A stretch of 64,000 bases of DNA from Brevundimonas diminuta ATCC 11568. Its GTDB lineage: Bacteria > Pseudomonadota > Alphaproteobacteria > Caulobacterales > Caulobacteraceae. The DNA is taken from contig NZ_GL883084.1 of NCBI RefSeq assembly GCF_000204035.1, forward strand, positions 564,835-628,834, given 5' to 3'. The position numbers were made by a program, and so were the translations under genes. The notes beneath the pieces were generated by a model. That model was not told where the DNA came from. It was given only the letters and a program-made list of their open reading frames with translations, and searched no databases. Below, piece after piece: positions 51,132-58,534 of this stretch (position 1 is the first letter of the stretch; each line of letters begins with the position of its first letter).

Positions 51132-51194
51132 CTACGGAATATCGTAGATGTTTGCAATAGGAACTACGGAACTTCGCGGTTACGGGAATCCGTA
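51132..51194. promoter_or_regulatory. Switch operator region between cro-like and repressor genes
   Basis: Two dyads: CTACGGAATATCGTAG (51132-51147) and TACGGGAATCCGTA (51181-51194), with a third, partial site between them (ACTACGGAAC, 51163-51172). The first differs by one base from a palindrome ahead of the rightward operon (55823-55838). Likely binding sites of the repressor and Cro. Confidence 0.75.
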
Positions 51195-51216
51195 TTGCCT
51201 GCAACACTTACAGGCA

Positions 51217-51750
51217 ATGTCACTCCAGGATGTTCGACGCGAGAATTTTATCGCTTGGATGAAGGCGAGCGGCCTCAACCAGAGCCGCGTGGCCAGCGCA
51301 TCCGGCGTGTCTTACAACACCATCAGGTCATACGTCGGAGACGGAACGGGCAAGCAGACAGCCAGCCTCACGGGCGTCAATGAAGCCAAGATTGCCCGCG
51401 CGTTCGACCTGTCCGTGGAAGACATTTTTGGCTCCGAACTGGAGGAGCCCGAGCGCAACCATCTCGCGGCTTGGCGCAAGTTTCGCTTCATGACGATCGA
51501 CGAGTTGGCCGACAAAATAGGTGTGCCGCCCGCCACGATCGAACTGCTTGAAACTACGCCTCGGCCTCCGTCGGACAAGTGGCTTCGACGCTTGGCCGTA
51601 CCGCTCGAAACGACCGCTGGATTCATTCTGGATTTCGATCCGACCGACGTCGACACTGCTGCGCTGGAGGCCGCCCTCTCAGTGGTGCGCCCAGCGGAAG
51701 CGAAAGTAGCTGAGCGAGCCGAGGCGCGGCGCACCGGAACGACCGGCTAA
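51217..51750 (+). CDS. Phage repressor with two HTH units
   Basis: 177 residues from ATG 51217; the frame continues upstream through the operator sequences, so the longer start was rejected. HTH 1 at about 8-50: FIAWMKASGLNQSRVASASG, then VSYNTIRSYVG. HTH 2 at about 80-125: LAAWRKFRFMTIDELADKIG and VPPATIELLET. There is no S24/LexA-like protease domain, so RecA-driven self-cleavage is not expected. Divergent from the Cro-like gene. Confidence 0.78.
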   Translation: MSLQDVRRENFIAWMKASGLNQSRVASASGVSYNTIRSYVGDGTGKQTASLTGVNEAKIARAFDLSVEDIFGSELEEPERNHLAAWRKFRFMTIDELADKIGVPPATIELLETTPRPPSDKWLRRLAVPLETTAGFILDFDPTDVDTAALEAALSVVRPAEAKVAERAEARRTGTTG

Positions 51751-51791
51751 CCATTCACGCTGAATGTCGGCAGAGCCTTGGGGGAGAGGCA

Positions 51792-52592
51792 ATGTTGAAG
51801 TGGCCTTTAATCGCGTCGGCTATTGCCGCGCTCTTTGCAACGACCGCGAGCGCCCAGGCTTGGCGCGTAGAAACCGATAGGGATGCGTTCACGGACGAAC
51901 GTCGTGTCCGGGCGGTCTACCATTCTCGTCAGATATCAGTGGCGGTTCGCTGCAACGGCGGCATCCTCGATGCAATCTTCGCTGTCGGCTATATCGGCGA
52001 GAGTGACGCTACCGTCAGGTACCGCGTCGATCGCGGCGAGGTGTTCTCTAACGTGTGGGACGCCGCCAGTTCACGAGACGCTCTTTTCGCCTGGGATCCG
52101 GGCGAGGTTGGAAGGCGCATGGCCGCTGGCTCCTCTATGGTGTTCGAGCATGACGACTTCGCCGGAACTCCCCACCGCTACACAGTGCCGTTGAGCGGCT
52201 CTGGCGCGGCTATCCGCCAGGTCTTCACGGCATGTGATGTGCCCATGACCGACCCCAAGACGCAGGACGGGGAGATTTGGACTCGCGTGGTCGATGAAGT
52301 CGACAAAATACCGCGAGGTGACCTCCTCACGCTTCAGTCGATCTTGGCCGGTGTCGGCTACGAAGTCGCAGAGGATGGCCGCCGATCCCTGGCGACCTAC
52401 CAGGGGCTCTCAAAATTCTATTCGACGTACTGGCGCGGTTGTGAGGCGGGCATAGACGTAGGCTCAACATGCCGATCATGGCGCTCACGAAAGGAATGGG
52501 ACTCTGATTACGACTACCCCAAAGAGGCAGTTGATCTGCTTGTCGAATTCCTCGACGAGGCGCCAAAGCCAGCGGATGGCGACGAAAAATAG
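51792..52592 (+). CDS. Secreted/periplasmic protein of unknown function (cargo)
   Basis: 266 residues, ribosome site GGGGAGAGG upstream of ATG 51792. Signal peptide to about residue 22 (ASAQA). The mature part starts WRVETDRDAFTDERRVRAVY, a beta-sandwich-like pattern with RYRVDRGEVFSNVW, and four cysteines. A helical C-terminal region follows. It lies behind the repressor, where genes expressed during lysogeny are common. Possibly alters the host envelope; not proven. Confidence 0.68.
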   Translation: MLKWPLIASAIAALFATTASAQAWRVETDRDAFTDERRVRAVYHSRQISVAVRCNGGILDAIFAVGYIGESDATVRYRVDRGEVFSNVWDAASSRDALFAWDPGEVGRRMAAGSSMVFEHDDFAGTPHRYTVPLSGSGAAIRQVFTACDVPMTDPKTQDGEIWTRVVDEVDKIPRGDLLTLQSILAGVGYEVAEDGRRSLATYQGLSKFYSTYWRGCEAGIDVGSTCRSWRSRKEWDSDYDYPKEAVDLLVEFLDEAPKPADGDEK

Positions 52593-52669
52593 AGCTGACC
52601 TCCGCAACGGCGAAGAGCGCCACCTGCTGCTGACGGCGAACTGACGGGCGAGGCTAAAGCGGGGCGAGT

Positions 52670-52689
52670 GGGGAGGCCGAAGCCTCCCC
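52670..52689. terminator. Hairpin between convergent genes
   Basis: Perfect 8-bp stem GGGGAGGC / GCCTCCCC with loop CGAA, between the 51792 gene and the P63C gene end. No T tract on either side, so activity is uncertain. Confidence 0.5.
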
Positions 52690-52695
52690 AAGTGG

Positions 52696-53712
52696 TCAGT
52701 CTTCAAGCATGTCCCATTGATGGTGGACGGGAACGGCTTCGGGGAATGCGCGGTAGAAGTTGCGCTCGAAGGCTGATCGGTCCTTTGAGGCTTCTCCTAT
52801 GCCGATGGTTTGCCAAAGGTGCTGGCGAAAAGCATCGATGCCGATTTCGTCCGATAGGTACTGGTGAAATTTGTAACGCCGGCTCCCCCCTGCATAAACG
52901 ACCGGGTTCTTCTCCTCGAGCTTCTCGAGGATGGCGCCCCGGCTGTGCGCTAGGGGGAAATATACAAATCGTCGGATGAACTTTCCGAAAAACTGCGGGT
53001 GCTTGTTGCTGTCGGGATTGGCGCGCTTGAGCCCGTACAAACGGTAGATCATGTCGAAGAACTTCTTCGGGAATTCGCGCTGCCACTGACGGAACTCGTC
53101 TTGGATGAAGCTCTCGAAGAGCTTCCGATACTCGTCCTTCCGGCGGTCGACGTAACCCACCGCTTCGTCGACCAGGGCGATGATCCCCACCTTAGCGGCG
53201 GAGCGGATAATGAACTCAGCTTGAACCGCCAAGAAGTACTGCGATGGATGGAGGTTCTCATCATTTCGCGCCTGGATAAGAGCATCGCAGACTTCGATTA
53301 AGGTGGTGGCCTCATACCCATCTGCCAAATCCCACCCCAAGCCACGGAAATGTATCGGGTTTTCGATCTTTTTGACCAATTCTGGGGTCAAACTGGATCG
53401 TACCCCCTCTCTGGTCATTGAGCGCATGAAAGCATTACCTCCCTCGGACTTCAGCCCGAGAGCAGCGGCCATCGCACGCTTGCTGATCACGCGGCGCTTA
53501 TCCGATAGGAGGTAGACGTCTAGCTCCACCTCTCCGATGATCAGCTTCCCGTCACTGTCCGCCTCTGGAAGGCGGGACGGGTCTTTGATCTTCGCCCATC
53601 GCTCTTGGGCCGCACGCTTGGCGATGGCTGCTCGTTGCTCTGAGGACAGCTTGGCGGCTCGCTCCTTCCCTCCGCGCGACTGCGGGGATTGGGGGGTGTC
53701 ATTTTTAGACAA
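52696..53712 (-). CDS. P63C-domain protein (lysogeny-region cargo)
   Basis: 338 residues from TTG 53712 (CAGGAGATTCGT upstream). The N-terminal 60 residues are basic and disordered. The P63C domain covers about 195-300: EYRKLFESFIQDEFRQWQRE, KKFFDMIYRLYGLKR, then HPQFFGKFIRRFVYFPLAHS and SRRYKFHQYLSDEIGIDAFR. P63C proteins occur in phages and bacteria with no settled function. It is opposite in strand to the repressor and has a repeat array right upstream. Confidence 0.8.
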   Translation of the reverse strand: MSKNDTPQSPQSRGGKERAAKLSSEQRAAIAKRAAQERWAKIKDPSRLPEADSDGKLIIGEVELDVYLLSDKRRVISKRAMAAALGLKSEGGNAFMRSMTREGVRSSLTPELVKKIENPIHFRGLGWDLADGYEATTLIEVCDALIQARNDENLHPSQYFLAVQAEFIIRSAAKVGIIALVDEAVGYVDRRKDEYRKLFESFIQDEFRQWQREFPKKFFDMIYRLYGLKRANPDSNKHPQFFGKFIRRFVYFPLAHSRGAILEKLEEKNPVVYAGGSRRYKFHQYLSDEIGIDAFRQHLWQTIGIGEASKDRSAFERNFYRAFPEAVPVHHQWDMLED

Positions 53713-53722
53713 ACGAATCTCC

Positions 53723-53802
53723 TGCTTGCTTTACAACAGAAGAAAGTATGCTTGCTGCCATAGCAAGCATTAAATGCGCCCATGGAGCGCGACATGCTTG
53801 CT
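53723..53802. promoter_or_regulatory. ATGCTTGCT repeat array upstream of the P63C gene
   Basis: Four copies of (A)TGCTTGCT: 53723-53730, 53748-53756, its exact inverted copy AGCAAGCAT at 53762-53770 (a perfect 9-bp dyad with 5-base centre), and 53794-53802. They lie within the 90 bases ahead of the P63C start. Probably an operator for autoregulation or a site recognised by the P63C protein. Confidence 0.75.
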
Positions 53803-53820
53803 TGTGTTCTATCCCTCGCC

Positions 53821-54072
53821 CTAATCCTGCTCCGCCGCTTTCAGCTCCGCATGCAGCATCTCAGCCTCAGCATCACACTCGGCTTTCGTCTGATCCATCC
53901 ACCGGCTGATGGTTTCCTGACGCCTCACGATGTCACGTAATTGCCCCGGCAGATCATCATCGGCGGCGTCGCCTTGGGCAAACAGCGCCATGATATCGGT
54001 CAGCGTTTGCATACGCCCCATGATCACGCCGAAGCGGTAGTTGGGATCGTCCCGGATGTCGTCTTCGTCCAT
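53821..54072 (-). CDS. Small acidic hypothetical protein
   Basis: 83 residues, helical (FGVIMGRMQTLTDIMALFAQ, ETISRWMDQTKAECDAEAEM). No domain recognised and the ribosome-binding site is weak. Upstream and downstream neighbours have their own signals. Confidence 0.55.
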   Translation of the reverse strand: MDEDDIRDDPNYRFGVIMGRMQTLTDIMALFAQGDAADDDLPGQLRDIVRRQETISRWMDQTKAECDAEAEMLHAELKAAEQD

Positions 54073-54102
54073 GGGCAGAACCTATCACCAGCGCCAGAAT
54101 TA

Positions 54103-54129
54103 GAAACGGCGGTCCGCCGGAACCGCCGC
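54103..54129 (-). terminator. Terminator of the DUF1328 gene
   Basis: Minus strand: GCGGCGGT ... ACCGCCGT stem (one mismatch) followed by TTCTAATTCT. Confidence 0.6.
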
Positions 54130-54147
54130 TTACACAGCCTAGAATAG

Positions 54148-54321
54148 TTATGTGATCTTCTTCGCTGCGAACACGCCCAAAGCCAGGAAGATCAAGAAGA
54201 TCATCACGGCGAGGCCGAAGAGGAATTTCGCGATCCCAGCTGCTGTGCCAGCGATGCCGCCGAAACCAAGAATGCCCGCGATGATGGCGACGATTGCGAA
54301 TATCAGAGCCCACTTGAGCAT
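54148..54321 (-). CDS. DUF1328 small membrane protein
   Basis: 57 residues from ATG 54321 with AAGGAGAACGAC upstream. Two hydrophobic helices: [20 protein letters not shown] and [20 protein letters not shown], with [11 protein letters not shown] between, the YtjA/DUF1328 pattern. Usually a chromosomal stress-related envelope protein; inside a prophage it is cargo. Own terminator. Confidence 0.88.
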   Translation of the reverse strand: MLKWALIFAIVAIIAGILGFGGIAGTAAGIAKFLFGLAVMIFLIFLALGVFAAKKIT

Positions 54322-54511
54322 GTCGTTCTCCTTGAAATAGCGAAGGCCCAACGAGAGGCAGGCTTGGCGGTTCCGACCTGCCCGACCTGCACTGTGGGAC
54401 CGCCTCGCGTCTTCAGGTTCCCCGCTGTCCGCCAAACTTATTGTGTGGAGCGGCCGCAGGAACAGGCCCCGCTCCTGCTGATTGGCTCTACTCAACCAAC
54501 AGGAGATCGCC

Positions 54512-54739
54512 ATGACCGACGTTCCGCCGAACGACCCGAACTCTCGCAGCCCTGCCGCTAAAGACAGCCTGCAGGAGCAGGCCAGGCGCGAGACTGAGGA
54601 CGCCGAACGCCGGGAACAAGAGCCTGATCCCAGCGTCACCACGCCTCAGCCTGACGAAAACCCCGATCAGCGCCGAAAGCTGGAGGAGGAAGCGGCGAAG
54701 GCTCCACCGGCCACGCCGCCGATCGCTAACCCGGACTGA
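54512..54739 (+). CDS. Small disordered charged protein
   Basis: 75 residues from ATG 54512 (AGGAG at 54501-54505). Almost wholly polar: [20 protein letters not shown], then [17 protein letters not shown]. No fold predicted by eye. It is divergent from DUF1328 and followed by a good terminator, so it is a discrete expression unit. Similar small hydrophilic proteins are stress induced; that is analogy. Confidence 0.6.
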   Translation: MTDVPPNDPNSRSPAAKDSLQEQARRETEDAERREQEPDPSVTTPQPDENPDQRRKLEEEAAKAPPATPPIANPD

Positions 54740-54759
54740 GCGATCGGCAACTCAATTGC

Positions 54760-54791
54760 AAACGGCGGCCCCGGTTGGAGCCGCCGTTTTT
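54760..54791. terminator. Bidirectional intrinsic terminator
   Basis: AAACGGCGGC (54760-54769) and GCCGCCGTTT (54780-54789) pair perfectly; T run on the plus strand, TTT on the minus strand. It serves the 54512 gene and the convergent 54803 gene. Confidence 0.85.
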
Positions 54792-54802
54792 CTATCGAAC
54801 TC

Positions 54803-55219
54803 CTACTCCGGACGACCGGTCGCTGGAGCGCGCTCTTGGCTGAGATCCACGTGCGCTGGGTTCGGCGTCAAGTCTAGCATCGCGCCTGTACCCGCATCGA
54901 TCCCGGCGCCGATGATGCCCCCTACAAGCACGTTCCCAGCCATAGCGACGCCGCCACCGGTGGAAACCTTGTTGGTCACGGTCACGGTGGCCGGTTGATA
55001 CCCGTCGAGCGTCAGGGTCGCGATGAACTCGGACTTGCGCGGCATCTTGATCGAACAAGGCGTGGCCTGACAGTGGAAGCCGTTGGAGGTTTCGACGCGA
55101 GCGCCCGGAGGAGTGGAGGTCACTTCCCAAGCCGTCTTGGTGCCTCGCGTCACTGATGCGCAGGCAGACGTGAGCGAAGTGGCGACGCCCAGCGCCGCCA
55201 GAATGATGATCTTGTTCAA
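54803..55219 (-). CDS. PEGA-like lipoprotein (cargo)
   Basis: 138 residues from TTG 55219 (GGGGC upstream); ATG 55267 would add a stretch that breaks the signal peptide. Lipobox LTSAC after KIIILAALGVATS. The mature part contains a PEGA-type beta unit (WEVTSTPPGARVETSNGFHC, then FIATLTLDGYQPATVTVT) with two cysteines and a Gly-rich hydrophobic region (GGVAMAGNVLVGGIIGAGID). An envelope protein without known role. Confidence 0.72.
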   Translation of the reverse strand: MNKIIILAALGVATSLTSACASVTRGTKTAWEVTSTPPGARVETSNGFHCQATPCSIKMPRKSEFIATLTLDGYQPATVTVTNKVSTGGGVAMAGNVLVGGIIGAGIDAGTGAMLDLTPNPAHVDLSQERAPATGRPE

Positions 55220-55336
55220 AAGGAATGCCCCGAAGTTAATCCGCCCAAGCCCCCTGCCCAGACGCATAACTTCGTCATATCACGCCGCTATCGCGCGTCT
55301 AGATAACGTAGATCAGTAACGGGCGTTTTCGACCTC

Positions 55337-55684
55337 CTAGGCTGCATCCTCGTCTATTTCGTCTCGTGGCAAGGGCTCCACCTGGGTCCAAACGTCGCCA
55401 GCAGCACTGCAGTCGATTTTGAAGTAGGCGATATCGTCTGGAGGAGGATCGGGCTCGATAGCCGGAGCGTCGCCAAACATCTGGACCATGCGAGGCTCCT
55501 CCCAGAGGTCGATGTCAGGGTAGCCCACCACCGAGAACACGGCGACGCCATGGGCGCCCGTGAATAGAGCCTGACCGCCTTCAATCGCGCGCTCGCGGTT
55601 CAGAAACTGATGAACCTCCCCGCCCGTCAGGCCTCCTCCTCGATGCCAAAAGGCCTGGGCGCAGTAGATCGTTTTTCGGGCCAT
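55337..55684 (-). CDS. Hypothetical protein next to the early rightward operator
   Basis: 115 residues with GGAAGGAGAGCC upstream. Begins MARKTIYCAQAFWHRGGGLT; includes QALFTGAHGVAVFSVVGYPD and an acidic tail. No domain recognised; cotranscription with the lipoprotein gene is possible. Confidence 0.62.
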   Translation of the reverse strand: MARKTIYCAQAFWHRGGGLTGGEVHQFLNRERAIEGGQALFTGAHGVAVFSVVGYPDIDLWEEPRMVQMFGDAPAIEPDPPPDDIAYFKIDCSAAGDVWTQVEPLPRDEIDEDAA

Positions 55685-55791
55685 TCTGGCTCTCCTTCCC
55701 GTCCATCGTCGCGTTAACGAATCAACGTTCGCGCCAAGAAGTCGAGTGGTGGACCGCTGGCCTGCGACCGATATTGTCGCCGCGAAGCTCC

Positions 55792-55838
55792 ATTACGGAA
55801 AATCGTAATATGCTCTTGTGATCTACGGAATACCGTAG
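55792..55838 (+). promoter_or_regulatory. Operators of the early rightward operon
   Basis: Two dyads: ATTACGGAAAATCGTAAT (55792-55809) and CTACGGAATACCGTAG (55823-55838), 32 bases before the first gene. The second matches the site at 51132 in 15 of 16 positions. Likely repressor-controlled promoter of the recombination operon. Confidence 0.75.
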
Positions 55839-55869
55839 TATCAGTCTCTCCATCAACCGGAGAGACCTT

Positions 55870-56208
55870 ATGTCCATCCAATCCACGAGAGACCGCGTCG
55901 AAGCGCCTGCCCTGGCAGCGAACGACGACGCGCCGAAGCTGAACAAGCGCCAAGCCTCGAAGGTCGCGACGCGCGAGAAGCTGCTGCACACCGCCCGCGT
56001 TCTCTGGGCTCCGGCGGGCAGCTACGCCCCCGTCACCATCCGCGACATCGCCGCTGCGGCTGGCATGTCGACAGGCGCGATCTTTGCGAACTGGCAGGGC
56101 AAGGAAGACCTGTGGCGTGAGGCCATGGGTTACGAGCCGCCAATGGACTGCGAGGCCGTCCGCGCCGCGCTGAAGGCCCAAGCCGCGCAAGCACGGTGGG
56201 CTGCGTGA
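55870..56208 (+). CDS. TetR-type HTH protein, first gene of the early rightward operon
   Basis: 112 residues. HTH region ATREKLLHTARVLWAPAGSY, then VTIRDIAAAAGMSTGAIFAN, WQGKEDLWREAM: the TetR N-terminal domain. The usual 130-residue ligand domain is missing, so it binds DNA without classic effector control. N-terminal AANDDAP is disordered. ATG after CCGGAGAGACC. Confidence 0.8.
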   Translation: MSIQSTRDRVEAPALAANDDAPKLNKRQASKVATREKLLHTARVLWAPAGSYAPVTIRDIAAAAGMSTGAIFANWQGKEDLWREAMGYEPPMDCEAVRAALKAQAAQARWAA

Positions 56209-56513
56209 TGGGCTTCGCGACCTTCACCCCAGGCGAAGCCGTCCTGATCCCCGCGCGCGTCGTGCATCCTGTTGGCGCTGGTCTGGGCGATTGGGGCCGC
56301 GCCCTCATCGAGACTCGGTGGAGCCAATACACCCTCGCCTTCATCGGTGACGCCGTCATCAACGGCTTGGCGCGCGGCGTCATCCTCGCCCCGGCCAACA
56401 GCGGCGCGGGCAAGTGGGACGTGCAGGTCGAGAATGGCCTCGCCGGCGTCGTCGTAACCGTTCCCGGCGACATGCTCGCCTCGGCTCTTGAGCCTCTGAG
56501 GAGCGCTGCGTGA
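56208..56513 (+). CDS. Hypothetical early protein
   Basis: 101 residues, ATG 56208 overlapping the TGA before it. Beta-rich: FTPGEAVLIPARVVHPVGAG and WDVQVENGLAGVVVTVPGDM. No known domain. Operon member. Confidence 0.6.
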   Translation: MGFATFTPGEAVLIPARVVHPVGAGLGDWGRALIETRWSQYTLAFIGDAVINGLARGVILAPANSGAGKWDVQVENGLAGVVVTVPGDMLASALEPLRSAA

Positions 56514-56833
56514 TGCAACACATCTCCGAAATCATGCCCGGCGTCGTGGCCGGTATCGCCAAGGCAGGGAATGTGAACCTCGCCTTGGTCCCGCCGAGCC
56601 GCCAGCCGCTGTTCGTGGTCGAAGGTCCAAAGATTCTGGACCGCCGCACCCGGCGCCGGATGACGGTCGATCAGGCCACGCAGGAAATGCTGCGCCTCGC
56701 CGGTGAACTGGCTGCGGCCGAAGACCCTGGACTGCTGATCCCGGTCGTCAATGCGCTGGCATGGGCCATTCGGGACGCTCGGGAAGCCGAGAACGATCCC
56801 CTGCCCCCGGCAAGCATGGCGAGGGCGGCATGA
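56513..56833 (+). CDS. Hypothetical early protein
   Basis: 106 residues, ATG 56513 overlapping TGA. Contains LALVPPSRQPLFVVEGPKIL and a helical C-terminus (ALAWAIRDAREAEND). Not recognised. Confidence 0.58.
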   Translation: MQHISEIMPGVVAGIAKAGNVNLALVPPSRQPLFVVEGPKILDRRTRRRMTVDQATQEMLRLAGELAAAEDPGLLIPVVNALAWAIRDAREAENDPLPPASMARAA

Positions 56834-57036
56834 CGATGGCCGACTACCGCATCATCCCCTCGCATCCGTGGGAGGCCGTGCGCGAGCGCTATCGCGAACT
56901 CGCCGCCCAGGTGCGCCCGGGCGATCCGCGCGCTGTGCCGTTCGAGCCGCGCCGCCTGCCCGTGAACCTGATCCGGGCGTCCCTTCAACTCGTCGCGGGC
57001 GCTGTCGTCCTCGGCTCACTTTGGTGGCTGCTGTGA
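56830..57036 (+). CDS. Small protein with C-terminal membrane helix
   Basis: 68 residues from ATG 56830. Cytoplasmic N-terminal part, then one tail-anchor helix LQLVAGAVVLGSLWWLL at the very end. ATGA overlap with the preceding gene. Could localise an early function to the membrane; unknown. Confidence 0.58.
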   Translation: MTMADYRIIPSHPWEAVRERYRELAAQVRPGDPRAVPFEPRRLPVNLIRASLQLVAGAVVLGSLWWLL

Positions 57037-57536
57037 GCCAATCCATCGGTTTCATGGTCTGGAACCCGGCGCGCGGTATGCCGCACGTGGTCCATGACAC
57101 CATCGAGCGCGCACTGGCGGAAGCCGAGCGTCTTACGGCCAAGAACCCCGGCGAGCGCTTCATCATCATGTCGCCCGTCATGGCGGGATCAGACGCCAGC
57201 GCTGCCAAGGCGTGGAGCGATGGAAAAGCTGAAGGGCTGGCCCAGGCGCACCGCGAGATCATGAAGGCCGAAGCCTTCTCCGATCAGTGGTGCGAAAGGG
57301 CGCAAGACTTTGAGCGCCAGCTTAATCGCTACGGCGCGATCCAGCGGAGCCAGCGCCGCTTTCAAGCCATCGTGGCGGACAGCCTACTCTGGTTCGACGG
57401 CTTCCGCGCCGCCCATTCCCCGAAGGACAGCTGGGAGCGGCCGCACGTCCCTGACCGCGAAGCCCTGCGCGAGCTGAACGCAGCGCTACAGGCGCTGGAA
57501 GCGCCGCAGTCCGAGTTTGAGGAGATCCCGTTTTGA
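57033..57536 (+). CDS. Hypothetical early protein upstream of the exonuclease
   Basis: 167 residues from GTG 57033 (GTGA overlap). Starts VSQSIGFMVWNPARGMPHVV, then ERALAEAERLTAKNPGERF, a small domain common in phages; the C-terminal half is helical (REALRELNAALQALEAP). It immediately precedes the recombination pair. Confidence 0.62.
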   Translation: MSQSIGFMVWNPARGMPHVVHDTIERALAEAERLTAKNPGERFIIMSPVMAGSDASAAKAWSDGKAEGLAQAHREIMKAEAFSDQWCERAQDFERQLNRYGAIQRSQRRFQAIVADSLLWFDGFRAAHSPKDSWERPHVPDREALRELNAALQALEAPQSEFEEIPF

Positions 57537-58531
57537 CCCTGCACAATCCCCTGCCCATGCCCACGTCGGGCAAGATCAGCGAGCCGGGCGTCTACGACCT
57601 CAGCATGGCCCAGTATCACGGCGACTGCTGCGACAGTCCTTCCGTCTCGTCCTCTGGTCTGCGCACGATCTGGGCCAAGTCCCCGGCCCACTACTTCCAC
57701 GCCAGCCCGTACAACGCCGAGGCTTTCGAGCTGCAGGTCGTGGATGGCGTCGAGGTCATGGTTGCGAAGGACCAGCCTGAGCGCCCGCACTTCTCCATCG
57801 GCAAGGCGGCGCACCACCTCCTCTATCTCGGCCGAAAGGGCTTCGACGACGAGTTCGTAGTCCGTCCGTCCAAATGGAAGGACTGGCGCACCGCTGACGC
57901 CCGCGAGTGGAAGGCCGACCAGATCAAAGCCAAGAAGACAATCATCACCGACCATGAGCTGGAGCTGATCACCGGCATGGCTCGGTCGCTCGGCGCGCAC
58001 CCACTGGTCAAGCAAGGCATACTCGACGGCGCGGTTGAACGGTCGCTGATCTTCAAGGACTCCAAGACCGGTGCCTGGCTCAAGAGCCGTCCCGACAACA
58101 TCCCTTCGTCATCCGGCCTCTTCGCCGACCTGAAGACAACCGAGAGCGTCTCCGACGACAGCTTAGAGCGATCGTTCGCCTCCTTCGGCTACCACATGCA
58201 AGCCGCTCTGGTCGGCATGGCCTCCGAAGCCGTCCTCGGCCGCCCGATGGAAGAGTTCGCCCTCGTCTGGGTGGAGAAAGCCCCACCATTCTGCGTCCGT
58301 GTGACCGTCCTGACCGGCGAAGACCTCGACCGAGGCCGCCAGCAGCTGCGCCGCGCCATCGACCAGTTCGCCGAGTGCGTCGCCACCGGCATTTGGCCCG
58401 GCCCCGGCGGTGATCGCCAGGACGCCGAATACCTGACCCTCCCGCCTTGGGCGGCAAAGCAGATCGATCAGCGGCTCGAGGTCATCGCCGCTGAAGCCAA
58501 CGACAACCATCCGCACCATGAGGCCGCCTAA
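57533..58531 (+). CDS. RecE-like PD-(D/E)XK exonuclease
   Basis: 332 residues from TTG 57533 (GGAG eight bases upstream, TTGA overlap). Exonuclease VIII-type core: HFSIGKAAHHLLYLG with His94, then SRPDNI (Asp188) and FADLKTT (Asp199, Lys201), the D...DxK active site, followed by FASFGYHMQAALVGM with the conserved Gln. It would resect duplex ends to give 3' tails for the annealase encoded next. Confidence 0.88.
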   Translation: MTLHNPLPMPTSGKISEPGVYDLSMAQYHGDCCDSPSVSSSGLRTIWAKSPAHYFHASPYNAEAFELQVVDGVEVMVAKDQPERPHFSIGKAAHHLLYLGRKGFDDEFVVRPSKWKDWRTADAREWKADQIKAKKTIITDHELELITGMARSLGAHPLVKQGILDGAVERSLIFKDSKTGAWLKSRPDNIPSSSGLFADLKTTESVSDDSLERSFASFGYHMQAALVGMASEAVLGRPMEEFALVWVEKAPPFCVRVTVLTGEDLDRGRQQLRRAIDQFAECVATGIWPGPGGDRQDAEYLTLPPWAAKQIDQRLEVIAAEANDNHPHHEAA

Positions 58532-58534
58532 GCC

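Noticed and set aside
51148-51216. Longer start for the repressor
   Set aside because: It would translate through the operator dyads; ATG 51217 begins a normal HTH protein.
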